Source of the DNA: Nocardioides sp. cx-173
GTDB taxonomy: Bacteria; Actinomycetota; Actinomycetes; Propionibacteriales; Nocardioidaceae
Direction of reading: 5' to 3'
Assembly (NCBI RefSeq): GCF_021117365.1
Contig: NZ_CP088262.1
Span: 744,001-808,000 of the forward strand
Length of the DNA: 64,000 bases
The notes under the pieces were generated by a model. It saw only the letters and a list, made by a program, of their open reading frames with translations. It was not told the origin of the DNA and searched no databases. This document shows positions 31,817 to 40,988 of the stretch, one piece after another; within the stretch, counting starts at the first letter, position 1; each line of letters starts with the position of its first letter. Both the position numbers and the translations under genes were made by a program.

Positions 31817-33139
31817 GTGGGGCTTGCGGGTGCTGCACTGGCGGGCATGGGCATGGGCGAGCTGGAGGCGATCGAGACTGCGTCGGTCGACGAGCTGCGG
31901 GCGCTGCAGCTGGAGCGGCTGCGCGCCACGGTGCAGCACGCCTACGCGCACGTGCCGCACTACCGGGCGGCGTGGGACGCGGCGGGGGTGCACCCGGACG
32001 ACGTACGGGAGCTGGGCGACCTGGCGAGGCTGCCGTTCACGACCAAGGCGGACCTGCGCGACAACTACCCCTACGGGATGTTCGCGGTGCCGCGCGAGCA
32101 GGTGTCGCGCATCCACGCCTCCTCCGGGACGACGGGGAAGCCGACGGTGGTCGGCTACACCGCCGAGGACCTCGACATCTGGGCCACCGTGATGGCGCGC
32201 AGCATCCGCGCGGCCGGCGGGCGGCCGGGCGACCTGCTGCACAACGCCTACGGCTACGGGCTGTTCACCGGCGGGCTCGGCGCCCACTACGGCGCGGAGA
32301 GGCTGGGCTGCACCGTCGTGCCGGTCTCCGGCGGCATGACCGAGCGGCAGGTGACGCTGATCCTCGACTTCCAGCCGCGGATCATCATGGTGACGCCGTC
32401 GTACATGCTCGCGATCGTCGACGAGATGCGCCGCCAGGGCGTCGACCCGCGCTCGACGTCGCTGGAGATCGGGATCTTCGGCGCGGAGCCGTGGACCAAC
32501 GAGATGCGCCTGGAGGTGGAGCAGACGCTCGGCATCGACGCCGTCGACGTCTACGGGCTCTCGGAGGTGATGGGGCCGGGCGTCGCGCAGGAGTGCGTGG
32601 AGACCAAGGACGGCCTGCATGTCTGGGAGGACCACTTCTACCCCGAGGTCGTCGACCCCGTCACCGGCGAGGTGTTGCCGGACGGGGAGAGGGGGGAGCT
32701 GGTGTTCACCTCGCTCACCAAGCAGGCGATGCCGGTGTTCCGCTACCGCACCCGCGACCTGACCCGCCTGCTTCCCGGTACGGCGCGCACCATGCGGCGC
32801 ATGGAGAAGGTCACCGGCCGCACCGACGACATGATCATCCTGCGCGGGGTGAACCTCTTCCCGACCCAGATCGAGGAGCTGCTCCTCGGCACGCCGGAGC
32901 TCTCGCCGCACTTCCAGTGCGTGCTCTCGCGCGGCGGCACCCTCGATGAGATGACGGTGCTCGTCGAGCACCGCGAGGGGGTGGCGACCGCCTCCGCGGA
33001 GGAGGCCGGCCGCCACCTGCAGCACCTGGTCAAGAGCACGATCGGCGTCAGCGTCGGCATCGAGGTGCGCGAGCCGGGCGGGATCGAGCGGTCGGTGGGC
33101 AAGATGCGGCGCATCGTCGACCAGCGCCCGAAGCGCTGA
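31817..33139 (+). CDS. paaK: Phenylacetate-CoA ligase PaaK
   Basis: A 440-residue adenylate-forming enzyme that converts phenylacetate, ATP and CoA to phenylacetyl-CoA, the entry step of aerobic phenylacetate catabolism. Visible motifs are the P-loop SSGTTGKPTVVGYT, the aromatic-ligase segment HNAYGYGLFTGGLG, VYGLSEVMGPGVAQEC, FRYRTRDLTRLLPG and the hinge GRTDDMIILRGVNLFPTQIE. GTG 31817 has AGGAGG at 31804-31809, supplied by the repeat; ATG 31847 is an alternative. It lies apart from paaABCDE but in the same locus. Confidence 0.95.
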   Translation: MGLAGAALAGMGMGELEAIETASVDELRALQLERLRATVQHAYAHVPHYRAAWDAAGVHPDDVRELGDLARLPFTTKADLRDNYPYGMFAVPREQVSRIHASSGTTGKPTVVGYTAEDLDIWATVMARSIRAAGGRPGDLLHNAYGYGLFTGGLGAHYGAERLGCTVVPVSGGMTERQVTLILDFQPRIIMVTPSYMLAIVDEMRRQGVDPRSTSLEIGIFGAEPWTNEMRLEVEQTLGIDAVDVYGLSEVMGPGVAQECVETKDGLHVWEDHFYPEVVDPVTGEVLPDGERGELVFTSLTKQAMPVFRYRTRDLTRLLPGTARTMRRMEKVTGRTDDMIILRGVNLFPTQIEELLLGTPELSPHFQCVLSRGGTLDEMTVLVEHREGVATASAEEAGRHLQHLVKSTIGVSVGIEVREPGGIERSVGKMRRIVDQRPKR

Positions 33140-33217
33140 CGCTGACCTGATTCCGGGCCGTGCGTCAGGTCCGATACCCGCCAGCACGGCGCGGCCTTCG
33201 GCAGGCAGTCTGACGGC

Positions 33218-33709
33218 ATGAACACCGACTCCTCCGCCGTGCGGTCGCCCGTTCCCTTCACGCTGCGGCTGATCGATCCCGACCTGCTCGCCTCCTGGCG
33301 CGCCGAGGGGCGTCCGAGCGAGGACGTCGCCGCGCTGGTGGCCTCGGGCGGGGAGCGGGTCCGTTGCTGTCTTCGGGACGCGGCGGCAGGCGAGCGACTG
33401 CTGCTCGTCTCCTACAGCCCGCCGTTGCCGGCGCCCAGCCCCTACGCCGAGACCGGTGCGGTCTTCGTCCACGCCGAGGAGTGCGAGGGCCCCGAGCGGC
33501 TCGACCGGTTCCCGCTGTCCTGGGAGGGCCGACCGCAGGTGCTGCGCGCCTACGACGAGCGCGGATGCATCCACCCGGCGACCCGGGTGCACGAGCATGG
33601 TCCGACGCACGACGCCGTCGCGACCCTGCTCGCCGAGCCCGGCGTGGTCGAGGTGCACTCGCGCAACCTCGCCTACGGCTGCTTCATGGTCGCGGCCAAG
33701 CCGCGCTAG
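33218..33709 (+). CDS. DUF1203 family protein
   Basis: A 163-residue protein of the DUF1203 family, unknown function. It contains RCCLRDAAAGERLLLVSYSP, YAETGAVFVHAEECEG and VEVHSRNLAYGCFMVAAKPR. The VFVHAEEC and CIHPATRVHEHGPTHDAV segments are rich in His and Cys and could bind a metal. CAGTCT ending 7 bases before ATG 33218 suggests a leaderless mRNA. Its stop shares CTAG with the convergent EthD-like gene. Confidence 0.8.
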   Translation: MNTDSSAVRSPVPFTLRLIDPDLLASWRAEGRPSEDVAALVASGGERVRCCLRDAAAGERLLLVSYSPPLPAPSPYAETGAVFVHAEECEGPERLDRFPLSWEGRPQVLRAYDERGCIHPATRVHEHGPTHDAVATLLAEPGVVEVHSRNLAYGCFMVAAKPR

Positions 33710-33999
33710 ATCTCCTCGACCTCGCCGGTGAACGCCGCGCGCCGGGCGACGTCGTACGTCTCCGCGTCGGCGGCCGCCGCGCCCATCTCGGCGGAGGACA
33801 GGCCGGCCAACATCGACTCGCGGTCGGCGAACCACAGCTCCGCCTGGAGGTACGGCGCACCGTCGCCGTGCGGGGTGCTCAGGGTGAGGCGCTCGACGCC
33901 CGGGACCGCCTGCGCGAGCGGGACGTGCCGCTCGCGGTAGGCGGCGAGGAAGGCGTCGGCGTCCGCCGGGTCGAAGTACTGCACGGTCAGTCGGTGCAT
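33706..33999 (-). CDS. EthD-family small protein
   Basis: A 97-residue ferredoxin-like alpha/beta-barrel protein of the EthD family: VQYFDPADADAFLAAYRERHVPLA with the central His, then VERLTLSTPHGDGAPYLQAELWFADRESM. It begins ATGA overlapping the paaZ stop, so it is translated from the paaZ message. EthD proteins bind or process aromatic or lipophilic intermediates; a role in clearing a phenylacetate intermediate is inferred from linkage. Confidence 0.8.
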   Translation of the reverse strand: MHRLTVQYFDPADADAFLAAYRERHVPLAQAVPGVERLTLSTPHGDGAPYLQAELWFADRESMLAGLSSAEMGAAAADAETYDVARRAAFTGEVEEI

Positions 34000-36035
34000 C
34001 AGCGGTCCCACTCCTTCGCGACGAGCGTGAGCACGTCGTAGGTGGCGACCGGGTCGCCGTCGGCGTTGGTGACCACAGCGTCCCACCGCACCTCGCCGTA
34101 GTCGGCGCCCGACCGCGGGGTGATCTGCTTGACGGTGAGCGTCACCGCGATCGCGTCGCCGGCCTTGACCGGGGTCAGGAAGCGCAGGTGGTCGACGCCG
34201 AAGTTGGCCAGCACCGGGCCCGGGTCGGGGTCGACGAAGAGCCCGGCCGCGAGCGAGACGACCAGGTAGCCGTGGGCGACGATGCCTCCGAAGAGCGGGT
34301 TCTGCTTGGCGGCTTCCTCGTCGGTGTGGGCGTAGAACGTGTCGCCGGTGAACTCCGCGAAGTGCTCGATGTCCTCGAGGGTGACCGTGCGCGCCTCGGA
34401 GGTGATGGTGTCGCCGATCGCCAGCGTGGCCAGGCTCTTGCGGAACGGGTGCACCCCGTCCTCGACGCGCGCCGAGCCGGTCGTCCAGCGGCCGGTGATC
34501 GCGGTCATCATGTCGGGGGAGGCCTGGATCGCGGTGCGCTGCAGGTGGTGCAGGACGCCGCGTACGCCGCCCAGCTCCTCGCCGCCGCCGGCCCGGCCGG
34601 GGCCGCCGTGCACGAGCACCGGCAGTGGGGAGCCGTGGCCGGTGGACTCCGGCGCGTCGTCGCGGTCGAGCACCAGGATCCGGCCGTGCCACGGCGCGAC
34701 GCCGAGCACGACGTGCCGGGCGACGTCGGGGTCGTGGGTGACGAGCGAGCCGACCAGCGAGCCCTTGCCACGGGCGGCCAGCTCGACGGCCTCGTCGAGG
34801 GAGTCGTAGGCGAGCACGGTGCTGACCGGCCCGAACGGCTCGACGTCGTGGACCTCCACGGCGCCCTTCGGCGCGCGCAGCAGGACCGGCGACATGAAGG
34901 CGCCGCGCTCGGCGTCGCCGTCGACGACCTCGACGTGGTCGGGGTCGCCGAAGACCACCTCGGCCGAGGCGCGCAGCTGCTGCACGGCCTTGCGCACCTC
35001 GTCGCGCTGCTCCAGCGAGGCCAGCGCGCCCATGCGGACGTCCTCGTGGGCGGGGTTGCCGACGCTCACCTTGGCCAGGCGGGCGGAGATCGCCTCGATG
35101 ACGACCTCGGCCATCGCGGCCGGCACGATCGCGCGGCGGATCGCGGTGCACTTCTGGCCGGCCTTGACCGTCATCTCGGTGACGACACCCTTGACGAACA
35201 GGTCGAGCTCGGGGTCGTCCGCGGTCACGTCGGGGCCGAGGATCGAGCAGTTGAGCGAGTCGGCCTCGACGCCGAGCCGTACCCCGCCGTGCAGCACGTT
35301 GGTGTGGTTGCGCAGCATCCCGGCGGTGTGCGCCGAGCCGGTGAACGCCACCGAGTCCTGCACGGTCAGCTCGTCCAGCAGCCCCGACGCGCTGCCGCAC
35401 AGCAGCTGCAGGGTGCCGTCGGGCAGGATGCCCGACTCCACGATCCGGCGTACGGCGAGCTCGGTGAGATAGGCGGTCTGGCTGGCCGGCTTGACGATGG
35501 TCGGCAGGCCGGCGAGGAACGCCGGCGCGAGCTTCTCGAGCATGCCCCACACGGGAAAGTTGAAGGCGTTGATCTGGACCGCGACGCCGGGGCGCGAGGT
35601 GTAGACGTGCTGGCCGACGAAGGCGCCGGTCCTGCCCAGGCGCTCCAGGCCGCCGTCGAGGACGACGGTGTCGTTGGGCAGCTCGCGGGTGCCCTTGCTG
35701 GCGTAGCTGAAGAGCGTGCCGATGCCGCCGTCGATGTCGACCATCGAGTCGCGCCGGGTCGCGCCGGTGCGAAAGGACAGGTCGTAGAGCTCGTCCTTGT
35801 CGACGCCCAGGTGCTTGGCCAGCTGCTTGAGCAGCGCCGCGCGCTCGTGGAAGGTCAGCGCGCGCAGGGCCGGGCCGCCGACGGTGCGGGCGTACGTCGT
35901 CATCTCGCCGAGGTCGAGCCCGGTCGCGGAGATCCGCGCGACCTCCTCGCCGGTGGCCGCGTCGAGCAGCGGGGCGCCCTCGTCGCTCGCGGTGTGCCAG
36001 CGGCCGGCGGCGTAGCTCTCCAGAAGTCTCGACAC
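33999..36035 (-). CDS. paaZ: PaaZ, oxepin-CoA hydrolase / 3-oxo-5,6-dehydrosuberyl-CoA semialdehyde dehydrogenase
   Basis: A 678-residue bifunctional enzyme. Residues 1 to about 510 are an aldehyde dehydrogenase ([20 protein letters not shown]; catalytic Cys in [15 protein letters not shown]; Glu in [14 protein letters not shown]). Residues of about 530-678 are a MaoC-like hydratase ([36 protein letters not shown]). It opens the oxepin ring and oxidises the resulting semialdehyde. GTG 36035 is preceded by AGGAGA. It diverges from paaA, and the shared operator lies between them. Confidence 0.95.
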   Translation of the reverse strand: MSRLLESYAAGRWHTASDEGAPLLDAATGEEVARISATGLDLGEMTTYARTVGGPALRALTFHERAALLKQLAKHLGVDKDELYDLSFRTGATRRDSMVDIDGGIGTLFSYASKGTRELPNDTVVLDGGLERLGRTGAFVGQHVYTSRPGVAVQINAFNFPVWGMLEKLAPAFLAGLPTIVKPASQTAYLTELAVRRIVESGILPDGTLQLLCGSASGLLDELTVQDSVAFTGSAHTAGMLRNHTNVLHGGVRLGVEADSLNCSILGPDVTADDPELDLFVKGVVTEMTVKAGQKCTAIRRAIVPAAMAEVVIEAISARLAKVSVGNPAHEDVRMGALASLEQRDEVRKAVQQLRASAEVVFGDPDHVEVVDGDAERGAFMSPVLLRAPKGAVEVHDVEPFGPVSTVLAYDSLDEAVELAARGKGSLVGSLVTHDPDVARHVVLGVAPWHGRILVLDRDDAPESTGHGSPLPVLVHGGPGRAGGGEELGGVRGVLHHLQRTAIQASPDMMTAITGRWTTGSARVEDGVHPFRKSLATLAIGDTITSEARTVTLEDIEHFAEFTGDTFYAHTDEEAAKQNPLFGGIVAHGYLVVSLAAGLFVDPDPGPVLANFGVDHLRFLTPVKAGDAIAVTLTVKQITPRSGADYGEVRWDAVVTNADGDPVATYDVLTLVAKEWDR

Positions 36036-36082
36036 GGGCGGTCTCCTACTCGTTGCGCGGGGTCGGATCGTGTGTCACAGTA

Positions 36083-36104
36083 TTACAGACCGATCGGTCA
36101 GTAA
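36083..36104. promoter_or_regulatory. TetR-type operator between paaZ and paaABCDE
   Basis: The core GACCGATCGGTC at 36088-36099 is a perfect palindrome. It extends to TTAC and GTAA ends with only one mismatched pair over 22 bases. It lies 18 bases before paaA and 48 bases before the divergent paaZ start, so one site can control both. The TetR gene at 39987-40601 is the likely owner. Confidence 0.8.
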
Positions 36105-36121
36105 ATAGACGAGGAGTGCCG

Positions 36122-37132
36122 ATGACGCTGACGGAGAGCGAGCTCCAGCAGGGGTTCGAGGCGACCATCGCCCACCACGACCGCATCGAGCCGCGCGACT
36201 GGATGCCCGAGGGCTACCGAAAGACGCTGGTGCGCCAGGTGGCCCAGCACGCCCACTCCGAGATCATCGGGATGCAGCCCGAGGGGGCCTGGATCACGCG
36301 CGCCCCGTCGCTGCGGCGCAAGGCGATCCTGCTGGCCAAGGTGCAGGACGAGGCCGGCCACGGGCTCTACCTCTACTCCGCCTGCGAGACCCTCGGCGTC
36401 TCGCGCGGGGAGCTGACCGAGATGCTCATCGAGGGGAAGCAGAAGTACTCCTCGATCTTCAACTACCCCACGCTCACCTACGCCGACGTCGGCACCATCG
36501 GCTGGCTCGTCGACGGCGCCGCGATCTGCAACCAGGTCCCGCTGTGCCGTACGTCGTTCGGCCCCTACGGCCGCGCCATGATCCGCATCTGCAAGGAGGA
36601 GTCCTTCCACCAGCGGCAGGGCTACGAGCTGTTGATGACGATGATGCGCGGCACCGACGAGCAGCGCGCGATGGTGCAGGAGTCGGTCGACCGTTTCTGG
36701 TGGCCGGCGCTGATGATGTTCGGCCCGCCCGACGACGAGTCGCCCAACTCCGCGCAGTCGATGGCGTGGGGGATCAAGCGCAACACCAACGACGAGCTGC
36801 GCCAGCGCTTCGTCGACATGAGCGTGCCGCAGGCCGAGGCCCTCGGCGTCACCTTCCCCGACCCCGACCTGCGTTGGAACGAGGAGCGCGGCCACCACGA
36901 CTTCGGCACCCCCGACTGGGACGAGTTCCTGCAGGTCGTCAAGGGCGACGGGCCCTGCAACCGCCAGCGCATCGCCCACCGGCGGCGGGCTCACGAGGAC
37001 GGGGCGTGGGTCAGGGAGGCGGCGAGCGCGCACGCACGCGCGACGCAGGAGCGCGAGCGTGACCGCGCGAAGGTCGAGCGAGCCCCGGCGCCGAGCTCGC
37101 GAGGCGCCGACGGGCGGGTCGAGACCCGATGA
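36122..37132 (+). CDS. paaA: PaaA, phenylacetyl-CoA 1,2-epoxidase catalytic subunit
   Basis: A 336-residue di-iron oxygenase subunit of the PaaABC(D)E complex, which epoxidises the ring of phenylacetyl-CoA. Carboxylate/His ligands are in [18 protein letters not shown] and [16 protein letters not shown]. Also typical are [13 protein letters not shown] and [25 protein letters not shown] at 36111-36116 sets the start. The C-terminal 40 residues are basic and low-complexity. The stop overlaps paaB by 4 bases. Confidence 0.96.
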   Translation: MTLTESELQQGFEATIAHHDRIEPRDWMPEGYRKTLVRQVAQHAHSEIIGMQPEGAWITRAPSLRRKAILLAKVQDEAGHGLYLYSACETLGVSRGELTEMLIEGKQKYSSIFNYPTLTYADVGTIGWLVDGAAICNQVPLCRTSFGPYGRAMIRICKEESFHQRQGYELLMTMMRGTDEQRAMVQESVDRFWWPALMMFGPPDDESPNSAQSMAWGIKRNTNDELRQRFVDMSVPQAEALGVTFPDPDLRWNEERGHHDFGTPDWDEFLQVVKGDGPCNRQRIAHRRRAHEDGAWVREAASAHARATQERERDRAKVERAPAPSSRGADGRVETR

Positions 37133-37422
37133 GCGAGGTCCAGGCCGAGTGGCCTCTCTACGAGGTGTTCGTGCGCGGCAAGCGCGGCCTCAACCACGTC
37201 CACGTCGGCTCGCTGCACGCGGCCGACGACGAGATGGCCGTACGCCACGCGCGCGACGTCTACACGCGCCGCAACGAGGGCGTGAGCATCTGGGTGGTGC
37301 GCGCCGAGGCGATCACCGCGTCCAGCCCCGACGAGAAGGACCCGTTCTTCGCGCCCAGCGGCGACAAGGTCTACCGGCACCCGACCTTCTACGACATCCC
37401 GGCCGACGTGCCGCACATGTGA
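37129..37422 (+). CDS. paaB: PaaB, epoxidase complex subunit
   Basis: A 97-residue small subunit: [20 protein letters not shown], the [18 protein letters not shown] core and [13 protein letters not shown] end are all family-typical. It bridges PaaAC heterodimers in the epoxidase complex. It overlaps paaA by 4 bases (ATGA), and paaC begins 11 bases downstream. Confidence 0.96.
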   Translation: MSEVQAEWPLYEVFVRGKRGLNHVHVGSLHAADDEMAVRHARDVYTRRNEGVSIWVVRAEAITASSPDEKDPFFAPSGDKVYRHPTFYDIPADVPHM

Positions 37423-37433
37423 AGGCCACTGAC

Positions 37434-38372
37434 ATGTCCCACGGAGCACCCGACCCCAACGACGCGCACGGCTCGGTCTTCGACGGCCTGCTCGGCTCCG
37501 ACGACTCGCAGTGGGCCTTCGGCACTGCCTTCGAGGACCCGCTCGCCGGCGTGGACGTGACGATGCCCGAGGGTGTCGCGCCGGCCGCGCTGGCGACGTA
37601 CTGCCTGATGCTGGCCGACGACGCGCTCGTGCTCTCCCACCGCGTCTCGGAGTGGTGCAGCAACGCCCCGGACCTCGAGGAGGACATCGCGCTGGCCAAC
37701 ATCGCGCTCGACCTGCTCGGCCAGGCGCGGCTGCTGCTCGCCCGCGCCGCGGCGGCCGACGCCTCGGTGGTGCCGTCGCTGCCGGAGGGCTCGCCGGTGC
37801 CGCCCGAGGACGCGCTCGCGTTCTTCCGGGAGGCCGGCGACTTCCGCAACGTGCGCATGGCCGAGGTCGACCACGGCGACTTCGCCCACGTGGTCTGCCG
37901 GATCCTGCTCTTCTCGACGGTCCGGCTCGCGCTGCTGGAGCGGCTGCGGGGCAGCCGCGACCGAGTGCTCGCCGCCGTCGCGGCCAAGGGCGTCAAGGAG
38001 CTGGCCTACCACCGCGACTACGCCGGGCGCTGGTTCCTGACGCTCGCGCAGGGCACCGAGGAGTCCCGGCGCCGCCTGGTCGCCGCGCTCGACGACCTCT
38101 GGCCGCTCTATCCCGAGCTCCTCGCCACCCACGACGTCGAGGACCAGGTCGCCGGGGCCGGCGTGGGGGTCCGGCCCGCCGAGGTCGCCGACGAGGTCGA
38201 GGTCGTGCTCGAGCAGGTGCTCGCCATGAGCGGCGTCGAGCGCCCCGAGCGCCGTGCGCTCGCCGGCGTGCGCGGCCGCACCGGCCGCGACGGCCTGCAC
38301 ACCGAGGCCCTGAGCCGGATGCTCGCCGAGATGCAGGTGGTCGCCCGCGCCCACCCGATGGGCCAGTGGTGA
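37434..38372 (+). CDS. paaC: PaaC, epoxidase structural subunit
   Basis: A 312-residue ferritin-like subunit that pairs with PaaA but lacks a full di-iron centre. Landmarks are CLMLADDALVLSHRVSEWC, EDIALANIALDLLGQARLLL, VDHGDFAHVVCRILLF and KELAYHRDYAGRWFLTLAQG. The start at ATG 37434 leaves an 11-base gap after paaB. Its stop overlaps paaD by 4 bases. Confidence 0.95.
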   Translation: MSHGAPDPNDAHGSVFDGLLGSDDSQWAFGTAFEDPLAGVDVTMPEGVAPAALATYCLMLADDALVLSHRVSEWCSNAPDLEEDIALANIALDLLGQARLLLARAAAADASVVPSLPEGSPVPPEDALAFFREAGDFRNVRMAEVDHGDFAHVVCRILLFSTVRLALLERLRGSRDRVLAAVAAKGVKELAYHRDYAGRWFLTLAQGTEESRRRLVAALDDLWPLYPELLATHDVEDQVAGAGVGVRPAEVADEVEVVLEQVLAMSGVERPERRALAGVRGRTGRDGLHTEALSRMLAEMQVVARAHPMGQW

Positions 38373-38866
38373 GCCTGATGACCGCGGCGTACGACGTCGC
38401 GCGCACGGTCACCGACCCCGAGATGCCGATGCTCACGCTCGAGGACCTCGGCGTGCTGCGCGACGTCTCCGAGGACGGCGGCGCCGTGGTCGTGGCGATC
38501 ACGCCGACGTACTCCGGCTGCCCGGCGATGGCCACCATGCGCGACGACCTGGTGCACCGCCTGCGCGACGCCGGGTACGACGACGTGCGGGTGCGCGTCG
38601 AGCTCGACCCGGCCTGGTCGAGCGACTGGATCACCGAGCGCGGCCGCGCGGCGCTGGCCGAGCACGGCATCTCGCCGCCGGGGCCGGCCGAGCACCGCGA
38701 CGGGCCGGTCGTGCTCAACCTGCTGCCCACCCGGCGCGCGATCCACTGCCCGCGCTGCGGCGCGACCGAGGTGGAGCTGACCTCGGAGTTCGGGGCGACG
38801 GCGTGCAAGGCGCTCTACCGCTGCACGGCGTGCCTCGAGCCGTTCGAGCACGTGAAGGAGATCTGA
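38369..38866 (+). CDS. paaD: PaaD, MIP18-family iron-sulfur maturation protein
   Basis: A 165-residue protein. The N-terminal MIP18/DUF59 domain has VTDPEMPMLTLEDLGVLRDV and TPTYSGCPAMATM with the conserved Cys. The C-terminal zinc ribbon is CPRCGATEVELTSEFG and YRCTAC. It probably matures the iron-sulfur cluster of PaaE or the epoxidase. The start is GTG 38369 within GTGA; ATG 38378 is also possible. Confidence 0.94.
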   Translation: MSLMTAAYDVARTVTDPEMPMLTLEDLGVLRDVSEDGGAVVVAITPTYSGCPAMATMRDDLVHRLRDAGYDDVRVRVELDPAWSSDWITERGRAALAEHGISPPGPAEHRDGPVVLNLLPTRRAIHCPRCGATEVELTSEFGATACKALYRCTACLEPFEHVKEI

Positions 38867-39966
38867 TGACGATCGCCCCCGAGGCACCCGCCCGCGTCGG
38901 CGGCCGCGTCCAGCCGGTCTTCCACACCCTGACCGTCTCCGCCGTCGAGCGGCTCACCGACGACGCCGCGGCCATCACCTTCGCCGTGCCCGAGCACCTG
39001 CGCGACGCCTTCGCCTTCGAGGCCGGGCAGTCGCTCACGCTGCGCCGCACGATCGACGGCCAGGAGCACCGGCGTACGTACTCGATCTGCGCGCCCGTCG
39101 GCGCTCCGCCGCGGGTCGGCGTACGCGAGATCCCGGACGGGCTGTTCTCCTCGTGGCTGGTGCGCGAGGTGCGCCCCGGCGACGAGGTCGAGGTGCAGAC
39201 GCCGACCGGCAGCTTCCGCGCCGACCCGGCCGCCGGGGGGCGGCACCTCTGCATCGCCGCGGGCTCGGGCATCACCCCGATGCTGTCGATCGCGAGCACC
39301 GTCCTGGCCGGGCACCCCGAGGCCGAGGTGACGCTGCTCTACGGCAACCGCACGAGCGGGTCGGTGATGTTTGCCGAGGACCTCGGCGACCTGAAGAACC
39401 GCCACGGCCGGCGCTTCCGGCTCTCGCACGTGCTGAGCCGCGAGCCCCGAGACGCCGAGCTGTTCTCCGGCCGGCTCGACGCCGACCGGCTGCGCCGCCT
39501 GCTGTCGGTGCTGGTGCCCGCGCGGGCGATGGACCACGTCTGGCTGTGCGGCCCGTTCGCGATGATCCAGGACGCGCGGTCGGTGCTGGCCGAGCTCGGC
39601 GTGCCCGAGGACCGCGTGCACTTCGAGCTCTTCTACGTCGACGAGCCGCCGCCGGAGCTGGTGCGCGAGGTCGCGGTCGCCGACGGCGAGACCAGCGACG
39701 TGACCGTCGTACTCGACGGGCTCTCGGCCACGGCGCCGATGCCGCGCGGGCAGACCCTCCTCGACGGCGCGCAGGCGACGCGCTCGGACCTGCCGTTCGC
39801 CTGCAAGGGCGGCGTGTGCGGCACCTGCCGGGCGCTGGTGCGCGAGGGCGAGGTCGACATGCGCCGCAACTACGCGCTGGAGAGGGCGGAGGTCGACGCC
39901 GGGTTCGTGCTGACCTGTCAGACCTACCCCGTCAGCGACGTCGTCACCGTCGACTTCGACGCGTGA
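38866..39966 (+). CDS. paaE: PaaE, epoxidase reductase subunit
   Basis: A 366-residue FAD/2Fe-2S reductase that passes NADPH electrons to PaaABC. It has FAD motif RRTYSICAPVG, NAD(P) motif AAGSGITPMLSIA, WLCGPFAMI, and a C-terminal plant-type 2Fe-2S site PFACKGGVCGTCRALV with the fourth Cys in VLTCQTYP. The TGATG overlap with paaD shows coupling. It is the last gene of the paaABCDE operon. Confidence 0.96.
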   Translation: MTIAPEAPARVGGRVQPVFHTLTVSAVERLTDDAAAITFAVPEHLRDAFAFEAGQSLTLRRTIDGQEHRRTYSICAPVGAPPRVGVREIPDGLFSSWLVREVRPGDEVEVQTPTGSFRADPAAGGRHLCIAAGSGITPMLSIASTVLAGHPEAEVTLLYGNRTSGSVMFAEDLGDLKNRHGRRFRLSHVLSREPRDAELFSGRLDADRLRRLLSVLVPARAMDHVWLCGPFAMIQDARSVLAELGVPEDRVHFELFYVDEPPPELVREVAVADGETSDVTVVLDGLSATAPMPRGQTLLDGAQATRSDLPFACKGGVCGTCRALVREGEVDMRRNYALERAEVDAGFVLTCQTYPVSDVVTVDFDA

Positions 39967-39986
39967 GCGCGCGGCGCGAGGGCTGA

Positions 39987-40601
39987 TCAGGCGCGGTGCG
40001 CGGCCAGCCCGTCGAAGGCGATGGTGGTGATGGCGTGCGAGAGGACGTCGGTGTCGACCGCGCCACCGGGGCGGTACCACTCGACCAGCGAGTTGACCAT
40101 GCCGAAGAGCAGCCGGCTCACCAGGTCGGGCGCCACGTCCGCGCGCAGCGCCCCCTCCTCGACGGCCGCCGCGACCAGCTCGGCCAGGCGCGCGTCGATC
40201 CAGCGCCGCCGGGCGAGTGCCTCCTGCTCCACCTCGCCGTTGCCCCGCACCCGCAGCAGCAGCGTGACCGCGTCCTGATGGGCGACCAGCACCCGCACGC
40301 TCTCGCGCACCACCTCGCGCAGCCGCTCGTACGCCGTGCCCGTGGACTCGTCCACCGCCGTCTCGACCAGCGTCGTCAGCTCGTCCAGCGCCTCGTGCAG
40401 TGCCTGCTCCAGCAGGTGCGACTTGCTCGGGACGTGGTGGTAGATCGCGGACTTGCTCAGGCCCAGCTCCGCGGCCAGATCGCCCATGCTGGTGCCGTCG
40501 TACCCCTGCCGGTTGAACAGCTCGATCGCCCGCCGCAGCACCGTCGCCTGGTCGTACCCCGGCCGCCCCCGCCGGGCCGCGGGCTCGGCTGCCTCAGACA
40601 T
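39987..40601 (-). CDS. TetR-family regulator, likely of the paa genes
   Basis: A 204-residue TetR repressor. The N-terminal helix-turn-helix reads RRAIELFNRQGYDGTSMGDL then AELGLSKSAIYHHVPSKSHLL. The C-terminal helices form the ligand and dimer domain. It is convergent with paaE, and the palindrome at 36083-36104 fits a TetR dimer. In related bacteria the effector is phenylacetyl-CoA; here that is inference. Confidence 0.9.
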   Translation of the reverse strand: MSEAAEPAARRGRPGYDQATVLRRAIELFNRQGYDGTSMGDLAAELGLSKSAIYHHVPSKSHLLEQALHEALDELTTLVETAVDESTGTAYERLREVVRESVRVLVAHQDAVTLLLRVRGNGEVEQEALARRRWIDARLAELVAAAVEEGALRADVAPDLVSRLLFGMVNSLVEWYRPGGAVDTDVLSHAITTIAFDGLAAHRA

Positions 40602-40625
40602 GCCGCCAGCCTCTCATGCCCCTCG

Positions 40626-40895
40626 TTCCGGTGGTCGAGGTGCGAGGAGCGCCAGCGCTTGTCCTGAGGTGCGAGCGCAGCGAGCCTCGAAGGGACGAGC
40701 CTCGAGACCCGGTGAGCCGAGAAGCAGCGTCGGGGTACGGCGGTCAGGTCGCCAGTCACGTCACCAGGTCTCGAGGCTCAGGCGTTGCACGCCTTCGCAC
40801 CTCGACCACTGAAGGGGCGCGCGGGCGCCTTCGAACCTCGACCACCGAGGGCTTTCGGTGGTCGAGGTGCGAGCGAAGCGAGCCTCGAGACCACC
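40626..40895. repeat. Palindromic repeat cluster before DUF222/HNH gene 2
   Basis: A degenerate unit at 40626-40710 is followed by an array at 40769-40895 that is almost identical to 13475-13603. The same GGTGGTCGAGGTGCGAGC unit and its reverse complement are used. No gene is seen in 40602-40988 outside the repeats and the leader. Confidence 0.8.
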
Positions 40896-40988
40896 TCACG
40901 AAGATGGTCGAAGAAGTCCTCAGATCCCTTGTGGATAAAGGGGATTCTCGACCCACCCACTGTCGGTGGCACCTGCTTGAGTAGACCT
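40714..40988 (+). repeat. Duplicated leader of DUF222/HNH element 2
   Basis: About 275 bases matching 13426-13696 with only scattered mismatches up to the ATG. The match includes the array, the ATCCCTT/AAAGGGGAT hairpin and the TTGAGTAG segment 5-12 bases before the start. It is at least as conserved as the coding region, which argues that the leader is part of the element. Confidence 0.75.
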
